Shown in pieces: positions 49,575 through 58,786 of a stretch of DNA of 64,000 nt; positions within the stretch are counted from its first letter, which is position 1; each line of letters begins with the position of its first letter. Below the pieces are notes generated by a model. The model made no database searches. It had not been told where the DNA came from and saw only the letters and a list, made by a program, of their open reading frames with translations. The position numbers and the translations under genes are program-made. This stretch comes from JBBATK01 sp044228685 (lineage in GTDB: Bacteria > Bacteroidota > Ignavibacteria > Kapaibacteriales > NICIL-2), in the NCBI GenBank assembly GCA_044228685.1, contig JBGAUL010000014.1:1-64000 (forward strand), given 5' to 3'.

Positions 49575-52500
49575 ATGAACTCACGCGCACTCTTTCATAA
49601 ACTCAATGTTGAAACTGCTCAAGAGCAGGAAGCAACGATAGACGAGTCCGACATCATTCCTTTGCTGGACGATGAGGAGGCCCTGATGGAATTGTTTGGT
49701 GATGTCATGGCTGAAGCTGAACCTGAGCCGGAACCAGAAGCAGAAATAGAGCCGGAACCAGAACCAGTACTAGGTGCATCACCAGTACAAGTGCGAGAAC
49801 ACGAACAGACTATGCATGGAGAGCATATGAGCAATACCGAAAACACTAACCAGCCTACAGTTGTCGCAACGATAACAGCAAGCGACAATTCACTCTTGCC
49901 TGTTGGTAGGATAGTAAGCGATAGAAATCCTAACAGTTGTACGGGTGGTCAGTACGGTATCTATGTGCTCCAAGCTTTAGGCGACTTGGTCGTTACCTCG
50001 CAAATCGCGAAGCAGCTCAAAGCGGATGATCCTAATGGTTGGGTTGTGTGGTTCGTGCTCAAGAAAAATGCCTTCGTGCTCAAAGGCAATCCGTACATCG
50101 ATGAAATCGTTGAGCTTGAAGGAAACAATCGTGACTGGGACGAGAAGATCCAGTTGATCAAGGACTCGCGCGCGTGGACGAAGTTTCTGATTCCTCAACC
50201 GCACTTGGCATATGCTGATTGTCCGGGTGGAGACTTGGTGGAACTCGTTAAAGCAGCGATCAAGCTCGATTGGACAGTGCCCTATGTGCCGGTTCTTCGT
50301 TTGGACGAAGCCGAGGTCAGCCGTGCACGTGATTACGTCGCAACTCTCGGTCAAGGCTTGAAAATCATGGTGGAGACCGAGTTCCAATCCGAGCAATCTC
50401 CTTGGAATGTCAATTATGCCAAAGTCATGATTGAGCGTCTTCGTCACCTCAATCCAATATTCATCTTTAGCGCAAAGAACGAGCCGTCGTATTTGCCCGA
50501 GCTTCGTCAAATCTATTCGCGCATCGAATGGTGTCAGTTGCCATTTCGCGAGAACGCAGAGCTCTTCAATCACATGGATGCCTTCGTTGGCGTTTCGTCC
50601 GGAATTAGTTGCGTCTCCTACAGCGACTGGTGCAAGATTGATATCCCACGCGTTGAAGTCGTGAACAACACACACTGGAGTTCTTATCACTTCACTCATC
50701 AAACAAAGCGTCGTCTGTGTTTCGAAGAGCAGAGCTATGATGTTGCATTGACTTGGTTGGTGAAGGTTCTGGAAGGACGCATTAGTGGAACTGAAAATCC
50801 TCAAACCCGTCGCATGGATTTGTACACCATGGGCAAAGAAGGGAAGTACACCTACTTCTGCAAGACAATTCTGCCAAGCACCTTTGCGTTGAAAGAGGAC
50901 TTGAGTACGATGGCGGTAACGCTGTTGGACTTCCCGGAATTCTATTTGATCTGCGGCGACTTAGATGATGCGATGATCACCTTGTCAAAAGCTTTGGACG
51001 AGAATAAGTTGATCAATGTTATTGTCTGTAGTCAACACTTCGAACAATTGCGCGCATTCTTCGATGAGCACTCACTCATCAGAAACGTGTTTGTCATACC
51101 ATATCCGGCTTACAGACCTGAGTCACAAACACACCTCATGATTCAGATGGCGTACCAGCCTAATTGTCTTGGGGTGGGTATGAAGTGTTCTGAGCCGGCT
51201 TTCCGCGGACTCTTTACTGCGCAGAGAATCAAAGAACTTAGTGTTGTCAAGGCAAACCCACAATGGGCGAGTCGTTACCAAGCCAAGCGCGCTTCAATGA
51301 AAGTTGTGATTGAAGCGCATGGTCCCGCAGAAAAGGCATATCGCTCCGAACGCGCGATTATCAATCCGCGCTGGTGGCAACCAATGCTGCATCTCCTGCA
51401 GTCATATGGCATTCGTCCGGTGATAATTGGTGATCCACAATTCAATGTGGTCTATGCAGTCGACGAACATTGCGATGATCATCGTCGAGACACGAAGCGC
51501 CAGCAGTTGCAACTTATGCGCGAGGCTGATTTGTATATCGGTAGCGACAGTATGCTCATGACAATTGCATCGATGTCATCAGTACGCTGCATTCGTTGTG
51601 CTCCAATGCATGGACACGACTTGCATTTCTACAAAGATGCGCTCATGCAGACATTCCGTTCTCAATGGACAAATGTTAGTACCGTTGCAACGATTGACGA
51701 ATTGGTTCGCGAGATTCGAGCGTATGCTGAAGAACGAGGAAAAGCACTACAGCCGGGACAGGTCGCACGTGAGATCGCTAAGGTAAGCGCTCAGCCACAT
51801 CGCACGGATCCGAAAGATGAACTCACAAGTTTCCACCGCGTGTTCTGGGATCGCAATTATGCGGAAGCCAACTCTGTTCTCTTGCGCGGTTCGACGGCAG
51901 TAGGCGATAGTCTGATGCTTACAAATGTTGTACGTGCATTGAAAACACAACATCCGCATCTGCATATCTATATGTCAGGCTCGCCGGCTAGCCTGGAGAT
52001 TTTCCGTCACAATCCGGATATCGACAAACTTGTACTAAGAAACTCGGCTGAAGAATTGATGATTGAAGCAACGGCTGACGAAGTCGTCGAATACAACTTC
52101 ATCATCGATCAGTTCCCTGAGTACTACAACGGTATTCACTTGAGTGACATTCTAGCAAACATTACCGGAGTGCATGTCGACAATCATGCGATTCACTACA
52201 ATGTGACGCAGCAAGAAAGAGCGTTTGCCGATGCGTGTTTGAATCAGTATTTCAAAGGACAACAAGTTGGGATGCTCATTGGGCTGCACCTGTTTACGGA
52301 GAAAGATCCACAACGTAGCTACCGTCATGCAAGTGGCTTGATCGAATATCTCAACCACATGTTCCCAGGTGTTGGAATTGTGAACTTTGGTCAGACCTCT
52401 TTTAGAAAAGACTACGCAAACGTATTGGACTGTCCGAAGTACAACGACATTGGCCTACGTCATCAAATTGCTTTAGCTGAACGCTGTTCAGTCTTCATTA

Positions 52501-53024
52501 CCATCGACAGCGCCTTCTTCCACGTTGCGCACAACTTGATGCGCAAGCCAACCATGGCAATTCAAAGCGTAGTGAATGAGTTCTTGACCGGAGATCCGAG
52601 CTTGGGTCTAGTAAAGACTGTTCGCAATACAGAAAAAGGCTGCAAGGGATGCTATTGGGTTCCGGGAGTGTGCAAGACAGAATGTTTGCCAACCTTGCAC
52701 CCACACAATATCGCATCTGAGTTCTTGCAATTTGTTCGCGACATTCAGGCTAAAGTGTTGCCGTATCCAGCACCTGTTGCAGAATTGGAAGTGCCAATTC
52801 GATACGATCAACGCTCCAAGAACTTGGCAGCGACATTCCGTAACAACAGTTATGCGCAGAAGAACATTCGTCCGATGGTTTTTGCGGCAGACGAAGCTTT
52901 GCCTCCATATGCACGTCAATGGAACGGGGTTGAGATTGTTGATCCAACACAAGTGCCGGACTTGAATCAGGAGCCTAAGGCAGAACGTGTAAAGGAATAT
53001 GAAGCAGAACTCAGTTGGAGTTGA
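49575..53024 (+). CDS. Large protein with three GT9-like glycosyltransferase modules
   Basis: The 1149-residue product starts with a ~90-residue acidic N-terminus with an EPEPEPEAEIEPEPEP stretch (no signal peptide). Three heptosyltransferase-like GT-B modules follow. Module 1 (about 115-400) opens with QYGIYVLQALGDLVVTSQIA and has MDAFVGVSSGIS. Module 2 (about 435-745) contains VVIIGD-type strands (RPVIIGDPQFNVV) and ADLYIGSDSMLMTIASM. Module 3 (about 765-1085) has LLRGSTAVGDSLMLTNVVRAL, LHIYMSGSPASLEIFRHNPDIDK and RCSVFITIDSAFFHVAHNLM. A cysteine cluster (C-x2-C-x6-C-x3-C at about 1015-1030) follows module 3. GT9 enzymes add heptose or similar sugars from ADP-sugar, so it may build the surface glycan with the genes upstream. 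Three modules in one chain are unusual. Confidence 0.78.
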   Translation: MNSRALFHKLNVETAQEQEATIDESDIIPLLDDEEALMELFGDVMAEAEPEPEPEAEIEPEPEPVLGASPVQVREHEQTMHGEHMSNTENTNQPTVVATITASDNSLLPVGRIVSDRNPNSCTGGQYGIYVLQALGDLVVTSQIAKQLKADDPNGWVVWFVLKKNAFVLKGNPYIDEIVELEGNNRDWDEKIQLIKDSRAWTKFLIPQPHLAYADCPGGDLVELVKAAIKLDWTVPYVPVLRLDEAEVSRARDYVATLGQGLKIMVETEFQSEQSPWNVNYAKVMIERLRHLNPIFIFSAKNEPSYLPELRQIYSRIEWCQLPFRENAELFNHMDAFVGVSSGISCVSYSDWCKIDIPRVEVVNNTHWSSYHFTHQTKRRLCFEEQSYDVALTWLVKVLEGRISGTENPQTRRMDLYTMGKEGKYTYFCKTILPSTFALKEDLSTMAVTLLDFPEFYLICGDLDDAMITLSKALDENKLINVIVCSQHFEQLRAFFDEHSLIRNVFVIPYPAYRPESQTHLMIQMAYQPNCLGVGMKCSEPAFRGLFTAQRIKELSVVKANPQWASRYQAKRASMKVVIEAHGPAEKAYRSERAIINPRWWQPMLHLLQSYGIRPVIIGDPQFNVVYAVDEHCDDHRRDTKRQQLQLMREADLYIGSDSMLMTIASMSSVRCIRCAPMHGHDLHFYKDALMQTFRSQWTNVSTVATIDELVREIRAYAEERGKALQPGQVAREIAKVSAQPHRTDPKDELTSFHRVFWDRNYAEANSVLLRGSTAVGDSLMLTNVVRALKTQHPHLHIYMSGSPASLEIFRHNPDIDKLVLRNSAEELMIEATADEVVEYNFIIDQFPEYYNGIHLSDILANITGVHVDNHAIHYNVTQQERAFADACLNQYFKGQQVGMLIGLHLFTEKDPQRSYRHASGLIEYLNHMFPGVGIVNFGQTSFRKDYANVLDCPKYNDIGLRHQIALAERCSVFITIDSAFFHVAHNLMRKPTMAIQSVVNEFLTGDPSLGLVKTVRNTEKGCKGCYWVPGVCKTECLPTLHPHNIASEFLQFVRDIQAKVLPYPAPVAELEVPIRYDQRSKNLAATFRNNSYAQKNIRPMVFAADEALPPYARQWNGVEIVDPTQVPDLNQEPKAERVKEYEAELSWS

Positions 53025-53083
53025 AACACAAACTGCGATGCATCAAGCGAATTGAAGCGCTAGGTGAGTTGCTAAAGACAACA

Positions 53084-53111
53084 CAAGCTCTTATCGAAAG
53101 ATGAGAGCTTG
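53084..53111 (+). terminator. Terminator-like hairpin after the GT9 gene
   Basis: A 12-bp stem (53084-53095 with 53100-53111, one T-G pair) closes on GAAA. The following TTCTGTATT is only weakly T-rich, so it is a probable but imperfect terminator. Confidence 0.6.
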
Positions 53112-53197
53112 TTCTGTATTGGGGCTATTCTGAGCTCTTCAGCTCAGGGCAAACGATTCCCGAGTGCCAAAACCCAAATTCCCCGTAAATTTCGCCT

Positions 53198-53500
53198 ATG
53201 ATTAGCTATCAAGTTCTGTGCAGCGTACCTCATGAACTGGAAGACGAGTGGATCCAGTGGATGCTAGGTGAGCATATACGTGATGTCATGAACACTGAAA
53301 TGTTCTATGATTACACGATACACAAGGTGCTCAAACCGGAACAAGAAGGACTAACGGATTACTGCATTCGATACGACGCAGAGTCATTTGCTCGATTCGA
53401 GCAGTATCGACAAGATTTCGCTCCCGTTCTTCAAGCGGCAAGCAAAGCAAAATTTGGTGAGCGCATTGCGATTAGTCGCATTGTCATGGAGAAACTCTAG
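53198..53500 (+). CDS. DUF4286 family protein
   Basis: The 100-residue product begins MISYQVLCSVPHELEDEWIQW and continues MLGEHIRDVMNTEMFYDY, the DUF4286 signature (EEEWLEWM-x-x-EHIPDVM in other members). It then has the usual beta-strand and aromatic run to the end. This family is a small dimeric ferredoxin-like fold found in Bacteroidota; function unknown. It lies upstream of the paaBCD genes with a 75-nt gap, so linkage is possible but not proven. Confidence 0.83.
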   Translation: MISYQVLCSVPHELEDEWIQWMLGEHIRDVMNTEMFYDYTIHKVLKPEQEGLTDYCIRYDAESFARFEQYRQDFAPVLQAASKAKFGERIAISRIVMEKL

Positions 53501-53575
53501 ATAGACAAGAGAACTCGGGTCTGGTTCTCGAAGCACAGACCACTAAGCACGAAACAATCTTCAAACGAACACACG

Positions 53576-53986
53576 ATGTCAGATAACCATCTTCAATCAT
53601 TAGATCCGCGAGTGACTCGATTGAATATTCCTGCGGATTTAACTCAGCAGCAGTATTCACCAACTCAGGCATTGGAACACTTAGAAACCTACGAGGTTTT
53701 TCATCAGGCCAAAACAGGAGCTCGCCATATTCATGTAGGATCGGTGCACGCTTCGTCGCCGGAATTGGCAATTGTCTTTGCAAAGGAGCAATTCGGACGT
53801 CGCTCACTCACGGTAAATATGTGGGTAGTCAAGACAGAAGACATCATGAGCCTGGCTCCTGATGATGCAGAGCTATTTACAACAACACCTGAGAAGGACT
53901 TTCGCGAAGCAAGTGGATACAAGGTGATGCAGAAGCTCAACGCATATAAGAAACTCCGTCAAGAATCTGCAAAGGAGACCCAATGA
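53576..53986 (+). CDS. paaB: Phenylacetyl-CoA epoxidase subunit PaaB
   Basis: The 136-residue protein is longer than the usual ~95-residue PaaB because of a ~37-residue N-terminal extension. The core reads YEVFHQAKTGARHIHVGSV, then HASSPELAIVFAKEQFGRR, NMWVVKTEDI, and ends with EKDFREASGYKVM. PaaB is the accessory subunit of the PaaABCE multicomponent oxygenase that epoxidises phenylacetyl-CoA in aerobic phenylacetate breakdown. The stop overlaps paaC by 4 nt (ATGA). The catalytic subunit PaaA and reductase PaaE are not adjacent. Confidence 0.86.
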   Translation: MSDNHLQSLDPRVTRLNIPADLTQQQYSPTQALEHLETYEVFHQAKTGARHIHVGSVHASSPELAIVFAKEQFGRRSLTVNMWVVKTEDIMSLAPDDAELFTTTPEKDFREASGYKVMQKLNAYKKLRQESAKETQ

Positions 53987-54741
53987 GTCAGGAAGCACTG
54001 AAAGACTTGTTGTTTAGAATGGCTGACGATGCCTTGATCTACGGTCATCGTAATGCTGAATGGACGGGATTGGCTCCAACGCTTGAAGAGGACATTTCAT
54101 TCTCCTCAATTGCGCAGGACAAATTCGGTCATGCGCAGGCTTTGTACACAATCCTTCACGGCATGGGTGAAGCTGATCCGGATAGTCTTGGTTTCATGCG
54201 TTCTGCTTCCGAGCTGCGTTGTTGTCAGTTTGTGGAGTTCGAAACCATGGACTACGCTCTTGGTCTCGTGCGACACGCATTCTTCGACCTAGCAGAGCGA
54301 AATCGCTATCACATGCTCGAAACTTCATCGCACACTGCACTTTCTGAGTTGGCTCGTAAAATTCGTGGAGAAATCAAGTATCACGTCTTTCATGCGCAGA
54401 TATGGCTCAAACTTTTAGGGGTTGATGGCTCGGACGATAGTCGTGTGCGCATGCAACAAGCGATTGACTATTGCTATCCACGAGCCTACAGCATGTTTGA
54501 ACATGGCGTCGACGAACAATCGCTTATTGACTCAGGCGTCTTTGCAGGAGAAGAAGCCCTCAAGCAAAAATGGGAAGCAGAAGTTGCCGAGTTGCTGAAC
54601 ACAACCGGCTTTGCTATTCCGATCGTTGCCGACAAGCATGCTTACGACGGTGGACGAAAAGGAAAGCACACTGCAGAACTCGAAGCATTGGTTTCCGAAA
54701 TGACCGAAGTCTATCGAATTGATCCAAGCGCCTCATGGTAG
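53983..54741 (+). CDS. paaC: Phenylacetyl-CoA epoxidase subunit PaaC
   Basis: The 252-residue product is a ferritin-like four-helix protein with the PaaC blocks: MADDALIYGHRNAEW, TLEEDISFSSIAQDKFGHAQ (the diiron-like E/H region), FFDLAERNRYHMLETSSHTAL, and GEIKYHVFHAQIWLKLLG. PaaC forms the heterodimeric core with PaaA; it does not itself carry the active diiron centre in E. coli. It overlaps paaB by 4 nt and paaD by 7 nt, so the three genes are co-translated. Confidence 0.88.
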   Translation: MSQEALKDLLFRMADDALIYGHRNAEWTGLAPTLEEDISFSSIAQDKFGHAQALYTILHGMGEADPDSLGFMRSASELRCCQFVEFETMDYALGLVRHAFFDLAERNRYHMLETSSHTALSELARKIRGEIKYHVFHAQIWLKLLGVDGSDDSRVRMQQAIDYCYPRAYSMFEHGVDEQSLIDSGVFAGEEALKQKWEAEVAELLNTTGFAIPIVADKHAYDGGRKGKHTAELEALVSEMTEVYRIDPSASW

Positions 54742-55247
54742 AAAGTACCCAAACAGAACACGAGAAGATCTACAGCGAAGTAATGACTTTGCTTTCGAAT
54801 GTCAAGGATCCGGAGATTCCGACGATCTCTATCGTGGATTTGGGCATGGTAACTAAAGTTATTGTGGATGAGGAGACTCGTCGCATCGATATCACGATGA
54901 CACCAACTTTTGTTGGCTGTCCGGCATTGGATTATATCCGAAGAGACGTTGAACACAATCTGGCAGAGCTCGAGGGTTATACAAGTCATCTCGTCGTTGA
55001 TTTCAGTATTCCGTGGTCGAGCAATCGCATTAGTGATGCTGGACGTGAAGCCTTACGCAAACACGGCTTGGGTCTGCCGCCTCGTTTCGAGGGTGAATTC
55101 GAACCAGAGATCATGCTGAATGCAAACTGTCCTCATTGCGGCAGCACTAATACCAAGCTACGTTCAGCCTTTGGTCCGACGCTCTGTCGTGCGTTCTACG
55201 ACTGTCAAACCTGTCATCAAGCATTTGAGCAGTTTAAGCCTGCATAG
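54735..55247 (+). CDS. paaD: PaaD-like Fe-S/zinc assembly protein of the phenylacetyl-CoA epoxidase
   Basis: The 170-residue product has an N-terminal MIP18/DUF59-type domain (SNVKDPEIPTISIVDLGMV and MTPTFVGCPALDYI, with the conserved Cys) and a C-terminal zinc ribbon with CPHCGSTNTKL and CQTCHQAF (about 133-160). PaaD (PaaJ) helps mature the oxygenase, probably by loading the cluster of PaaE. The start is ATG 54735 inside the end of paaC. A short gap then leads to the GIN-domain lipoprotein, which is probably a separate unit. Confidence 0.86.
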   Translation: MVESTQTEHEKIYSEVMTLLSNVKDPEIPTISIVDLGMVTKVIVDEETRRIDITMTPTFVGCPALDYIRRDVEHNLAELEGYTSHLVVDFSIPWSSNRISDAGREALRKHGLGLPPRFEGEFEPEIMLNANCPHCGSTNTKLRSAFGPTLCRAFYDCQTCHQAFEQFKPA

Positions 55248-55334
55248 CTAAAAGGGAGTCGTGAGGAACGCTGCAACAATGCAACTTCACCCTAGCTTCG
55301 TCGTATCACTGCTTTTGAATTTTATAGGACAAGT

Positions 55335-55997
55335 ATGAAATACTCAATCGTTTGTTTGTTACTCGTCACATCCGCAGTGCTTAGCTCATGCAACATTAGT
55401 GGAATCATTGATGGCGTTCGTGGCAACGGTACTGTTGTTGATCAACCACGCACTACCGGCGCATTCAATAGAGTTGTTATCGAAGGCTCTATCGACGTTA
55501 TCGCACATGTTAGTAATGATCCTCAAACTGTAATAGTGCATGCTGATGAGAACTTACTTAGTCTCATTCGCACTGAGGTTAGGGACAGCACCTTGCACAT
55601 TTATAGCGACAAAGGCTATTCCTCAAGCAAGCGCATCTATGTTAGTGTTAATGTAAACGCATTGCGCGGTGTGGCAATTGAGGGATCAGCAGATCTGACG
55701 GCAGACGGTCTAAATTCAGTGCCCTTTGAGCTGCACATTGACGGAAGCGGAGACGCACGGTTGAGTGGATCAGTCAGCTCATTTTATGCAGAAATCAATG
55801 GATCCGGCGATATCAGTGCTGAGAACTTACACGCAAACAATGTTGAGCTTTCCATTAATGGCTCCGGCGATGCAGATGTCTATGCAAGTCAAAAGCTCAT
55901 CGTGCGCATCAATGGATCTGGCGACGTTCGATATAGTGGCAATCCTGCGATGGTTGAGCCGCATATAGACGGAAGCGGAGATCTCATCAAGAAGTAG
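55335..55997 (+). CDS. Head GIN domain lipoprotein (DUF2807)
   Basis: The 220-residue product starts with a signal peptide ending in the lipobox VLSSCNIS, so it is probably an outer-membrane or periplasmic lipoprotein. The mature part is a right-handed beta-helix with repeated IDGSGDARLSG, INGSGDISAE, INGSGDADVY and IDGSGDLIKK motifs (G-S-G-D turns), which match the head-GIN auto-transporter adhesin domain DUF2807. The function is unknown; it may bind ligands or the cell wall. It lies 87 nt downstream of paaD. Confidence 0.86.
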   Translation: MKYSIVCLLLVTSAVLSSCNISGIIDGVRGNGTVVDQPRTTGAFNRVVIEGSIDVIAHVSNDPQTVIVHADENLLSLIRTEVRDSTLHIYSDKGYSSSKRIYVSVNVNALRGVAIEGSADLTADGLNSVPFELHIDGSGDARLSGSVSSFYAEINGSGDISAENLHANNVELSINGSGDADVYASQKLIVRINGSGDVRYSGNPAMVEPHIDGSGDLIKK

Positions 55998-56025
55998 TCG
56001 ACGATAACAATTTTCATTCGGGGAT

Positions 56026-56694
56026 ATGAATACGACAGGGCAGGCAAAAGAATTTGAATTCGTCGATGGGCGACGTCTACCGGTTGGCACCATGTATTGC
56101 ATTGGTCGCAACTACGCTGCACATGCCCGTGAGATGAACGCGGAGCTTCCGCCTTCACCTCTTGTATTCCTAAAACCATCTCATGCTTATGTTGCTCCGG
56201 GGCAGGCTGTTCAGCTGCCCCGTTTTTCTTCCAACGTTCATCACGAAGTTGAGCTCGTGATTGTAATTGGCGCAGATGCGGACGGAAGCGAGAGCGATCC
56301 GATGCAATGCGTAGCAGGTTATGCTGTGGGAATAGATCTTACAGCGCGCGACGTGCAAAGTCTGGCAAAGCAAAAAGGAGAGCCTTGGACCCTGAGCAAA
56401 GCCTTTAAAGGATCCGCTCCGATTTCACGTGTGGTCGCGCGAACAGATTTTCCTGATCCTGATAGTGTTGAGTTAGCTCTTTCTGTTAATGGGGAAACGA
56501 GACAAAGAGCTTCGACAAGTTTGATGGAGCGACCGGTTGCGGAGCTCATCCGCTACATTGCCACGACCTTCGGTTTGGCTCCGGGCGACTGCATCTTCAG
56601 CGGCACACCGGAAGGAGTTGCCCAGCTGAAGTCAGGCGACCAAGTTTCTATAAGTATCAGTAAAATAATAGACTTAAATATTGATATCCTCTAA
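56026..56694 (+). CDS. Fumarylacetoacetate hydrolase family protein
   Basis: The 222-residue product matches FAH-family acylpyruvases (YcgM-like): MYCIGRNYAAHAREMNAELP (about 23-42), FLKPSHAYVAPGQ, HHEVELVIVIG with the metal ligands E/E, GYAVGIDLTARDVQSLAKQKGEPWTLSKAFKGSAPIS, and GDCIFSGTPEGVAQLKSGDQV at the end. Enzymes of this family hydrolyse acylpyruvates or acylacetates with a divalent metal. The gene lies 28 nt after the GIN lipoprotein. Its catabolic pathway is unknown, though paaBCD are nearby. Confidence 0.87.
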   Translation: MNTTGQAKEFEFVDGRRLPVGTMYCIGRNYAAHAREMNAELPPSPLVFLKPSHAYVAPGQAVQLPRFSSNVHHEVELVIVIGADADGSESDPMQCVAGYAVGIDLTARDVQSLAKQKGEPWTLSKAFKGSAPISRVVARTDFPDPDSVELALSVNGETRQRASTSLMERPVAELIRYIATTFGLAPGDCIFSGTPEGVAQLKSGDQVSISISKIIDLNIDIL

Positions 56695-56738
56695 AGACCT
56701 TCCTCCTGGTTGGCAGGCGTTTCACCCTCATGCACCTG

Positions 56739-56778
56739 GGGACGGTGCAAAACTTCGTTGTCCATGTCCCTTTTTTTT
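56739..56778 (+). terminator. Probable terminator after the FAH-family gene
   Basis: GGGAC (56739-56743) pairs with GTCCC (56766-56770), followed by a run of eight T's. A long loop with smaller inner pairings is present, so the stem is weak but the T-run is clear. Confidence 0.55.
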
Positions 56779-56809
56779 CGCAATTTGCACCGCTATCGAA
56801 GAGGAATAA

Positions 56810-58567
56810 GTGTCAGGAATTGCTCACACATGCATTCACAGGTCACGTTCCACCGGTTCTTTGACAATTCATACGTTGGTGATCATTCTCATCTCTGCGT
56901 TGTTGTGTAACTCATGTCATCATGAGCAACGCTTCGACGCGAGTACATTTCGGTTTAACGATGCCAGTGGGATACAATCATTGGATCCGGCTTTGGCGAG
57001 TTACCAATCGGCGATATGGGCAGGCACGCAGTTGTACAACGGACTTGTTGAACTCGATTCAGCATTACAAGTACAGCCGGCACTTGCACGATCATGGTCA
57101 GTTGACACGAGTGGTTGTGAGTGGATATTCCACTTGCGCACAGATGTTTACTTTCATGAAGACAGTTGTTTTGGTGATATGCGCACGAGGCGACTCCGTT
57201 CATCTGATGTTCAATTCAGTTTTGAGCGAGTCATAGATGCTGCAACAGCATCTCCGGGTTTGTGGGTATTTCGCAAGCGCGTTGTTGGAGCAGAGGACTA
57301 CTACCAGTCGACGAGACGTCGAGTGGCTAGTCACTGTCAAGGTATAGAGTGTATAGATGATAGTACAATCCGCGTACGATTAGTTCGGCCATTTGCGCCA
57401 TTTCTTAAACTACTCAGTATGCCTTATGGATGGGTAATTCCTCCGGAGGCGGTTTCTTGGTATAAAAAAGATTTTGGTAGACATCCGGTTGGAACTGGTC
57501 CTTTTCGTTTCCGGCATTGGAATCAAGACGTTGCAATGGACTTTGTCCGCAACGACCGCTATTTCAAGCGCGATGAAAAGGGGATACAGCTCCCGTACTT
57601 AGATGCCGTGCACATTAGTTTTTCGCACGACACGAAAACCGAGTTCCTTGAATTTCGTTCAGGCGAACTCGATGTCATGACATCCATCGATCCAACAATT
57701 GCATCTGCAGTTGTGACATCCGATGGAAAGTTGCGAGACGGATTTCAGCACTATCAGCTACAACAATGCTGCGCACAGTTGGTTGAGTATTATGGAATTC
57801 TCCTTGATACCAATCGCGGTGCCGGACAGCACTCTGTATTGTCGCGTTCGCCGCTCTTACGTCAAGCATTGAATTATGCAATCGACCGAGAGCGAATAGT
57901 ACGCTATGTTTTGAATGGCAAAGGTAGTGCCACACTTCATGGAATTCTGCCACCGGGAACGCCTGGTTATAGTTTGGAAACGAAGGGTTATTCCTACGAT
58001 CCGGACAAGGCAAGGCAGTTGTTGGCAAAGGCGGGATATCCGGGTGGAAAAAATCTACCACCATTCATCCTTCAAATGGGCACAAGTGCCCGAACCGTAT
58101 CGGTTGGTGAGGCTGTCCAGCAAATGTGGAAGGAAATAGGCGTGTCTGTTGACATTCGCCAGGTTGACTTCCCGACGCACTTGGACATGATTAGCTCATC
58201 ACAACTACAGCTATGGAGAACAAGTTGGATTGGGGATTATCCTGATCCTGAAAATTTCCTAGCCTTATTCTACTCGGGGTTCCATTCACCGAATGGACCA
58301 AATACCACTCACTATCGCGACCCAAGAGTTGATTCATTATATGAGTTAGCACTTCAATCACGATGGACTGAGAACGAGCGATATACGATGTATCACGAGA
58401 TAGAGAACATTGTTGTAGAGGATTGTCCGTGGATTTTCCTTTATGACAATATCATTCAGCGACTCGTACAACCAGGAATCGATGGTTTGCCTCTAGACGG
58501 GGCGGATCGATTGGTTCTTGAACGCGTACGGAAGTCGCGCCCAGGAGACGTGGTTCGTGGGAAATGA
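56810..58567 (+). CDS. ABC transporter substrate-binding lipoprotein (SBP_bac_5, peptide type)
   Basis: The 585-residue product starts at GTG 56810 (GAGGA 6-10 nt upstream). It has a lipoprotein signal with LISALLCNSCHH, then the family-5 binding-protein fold: FRFNDASGIQSLDPALAS, LVELDSALQVQPALARSW, the RSSDVQFSFERVIDA region typical of OppA/DppA, RQALNYAIDRERIVRYVL at about 350, and SYDPDKARQLLAKAGYPGG. These proteins bind oligopeptides or similar in the periplasm. No permease or ATPase genes of an Opp/Dpp system are beside it, so the transporter is encoded elsewhere or the protein has another role. It is a single gene. Confidence 0.87.
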   Translation: MSGIAHTCIHRSRSTGSLTIHTLVIILISALLCNSCHHEQRFDASTFRFNDASGIQSLDPALASYQSAIWAGTQLYNGLVELDSALQVQPALARSWSVDTSGCEWIFHLRTDVYFHEDSCFGDMRTRRLRSSDVQFSFERVIDAATASPGLWVFRKRVVGAEDYYQSTRRRVASHCQGIECIDDSTIRVRLVRPFAPFLKLLSMPYGWVIPPEAVSWYKKDFGRHPVGTGPFRFRHWNQDVAMDFVRNDRYFKRDEKGIQLPYLDAVHISFSHDTKTEFLEFRSGELDVMTSIDPTIASAVVTSDGKLRDGFQHYQLQQCCAQLVEYYGILLDTNRGAGQHSVLSRSPLLRQALNYAIDRERIVRYVLNGKGSATLHGILPPGTPGYSLETKGYSYDPDKARQLLAKAGYPGGKNLPPFILQMGTSARTVSVGEAVQQMWKEIGVSVDIRQVDFPTHLDMISSSQLQLWRTSWIGDYPDPENFLALFYSGFHSPNGPNTTHYRDPRVDSLYELALQSRWTENERYTMYHEIENIVVEDCPWIFLYDNIIQRLVQPGIDGLPLDGADRLVLERVRKSRPGDVVRGK

Positions 58568-58667
58568 ACTCCTAGTTCTTATAGGTATTCAATGCTCACG
58601 CCCCATGGCGCCTCCACCTAACCTGTTGTTATGGTTGCCGTAGAGAAGTCGCGGTGAACCGATAACA

Positions 58668-58740
58668 CGGGATCTAAGAGAATCTCTCATGTATTGCGGC
58701 ACGTGTCCGCACCCAAGGATCAGATTCTACGCCGATCCCG
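58668..58740 (+). promoter_or_regulatory. Structured leader upstream of the NlpC/P60 gene
   Basis: CGGGATC (58668-58674) can pair with GATCCCG (58734-58740), closing a domain with two inner hairpins (AGAG/CTCT at 58677-58687 and TGCGG/CCGCA at 58695-58711). This is a plausible three-way-junction RNA, 47 nt before the start codon. No known riboswitch consensus is recognised. Confidence 0.4.
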
Positions 58741-58786
58741 ACCAAGAACGGGAACTGTTGTTTTATACATTTACTCAGGAGGAATG

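Noticed and set aside
49977..50804. A 275-codon open frame on the minus strand, opposite the three-module GT9 gene
   Set aside because: No family motif, and the sense strand encodes a continuous GT9-like module across the whole interval.
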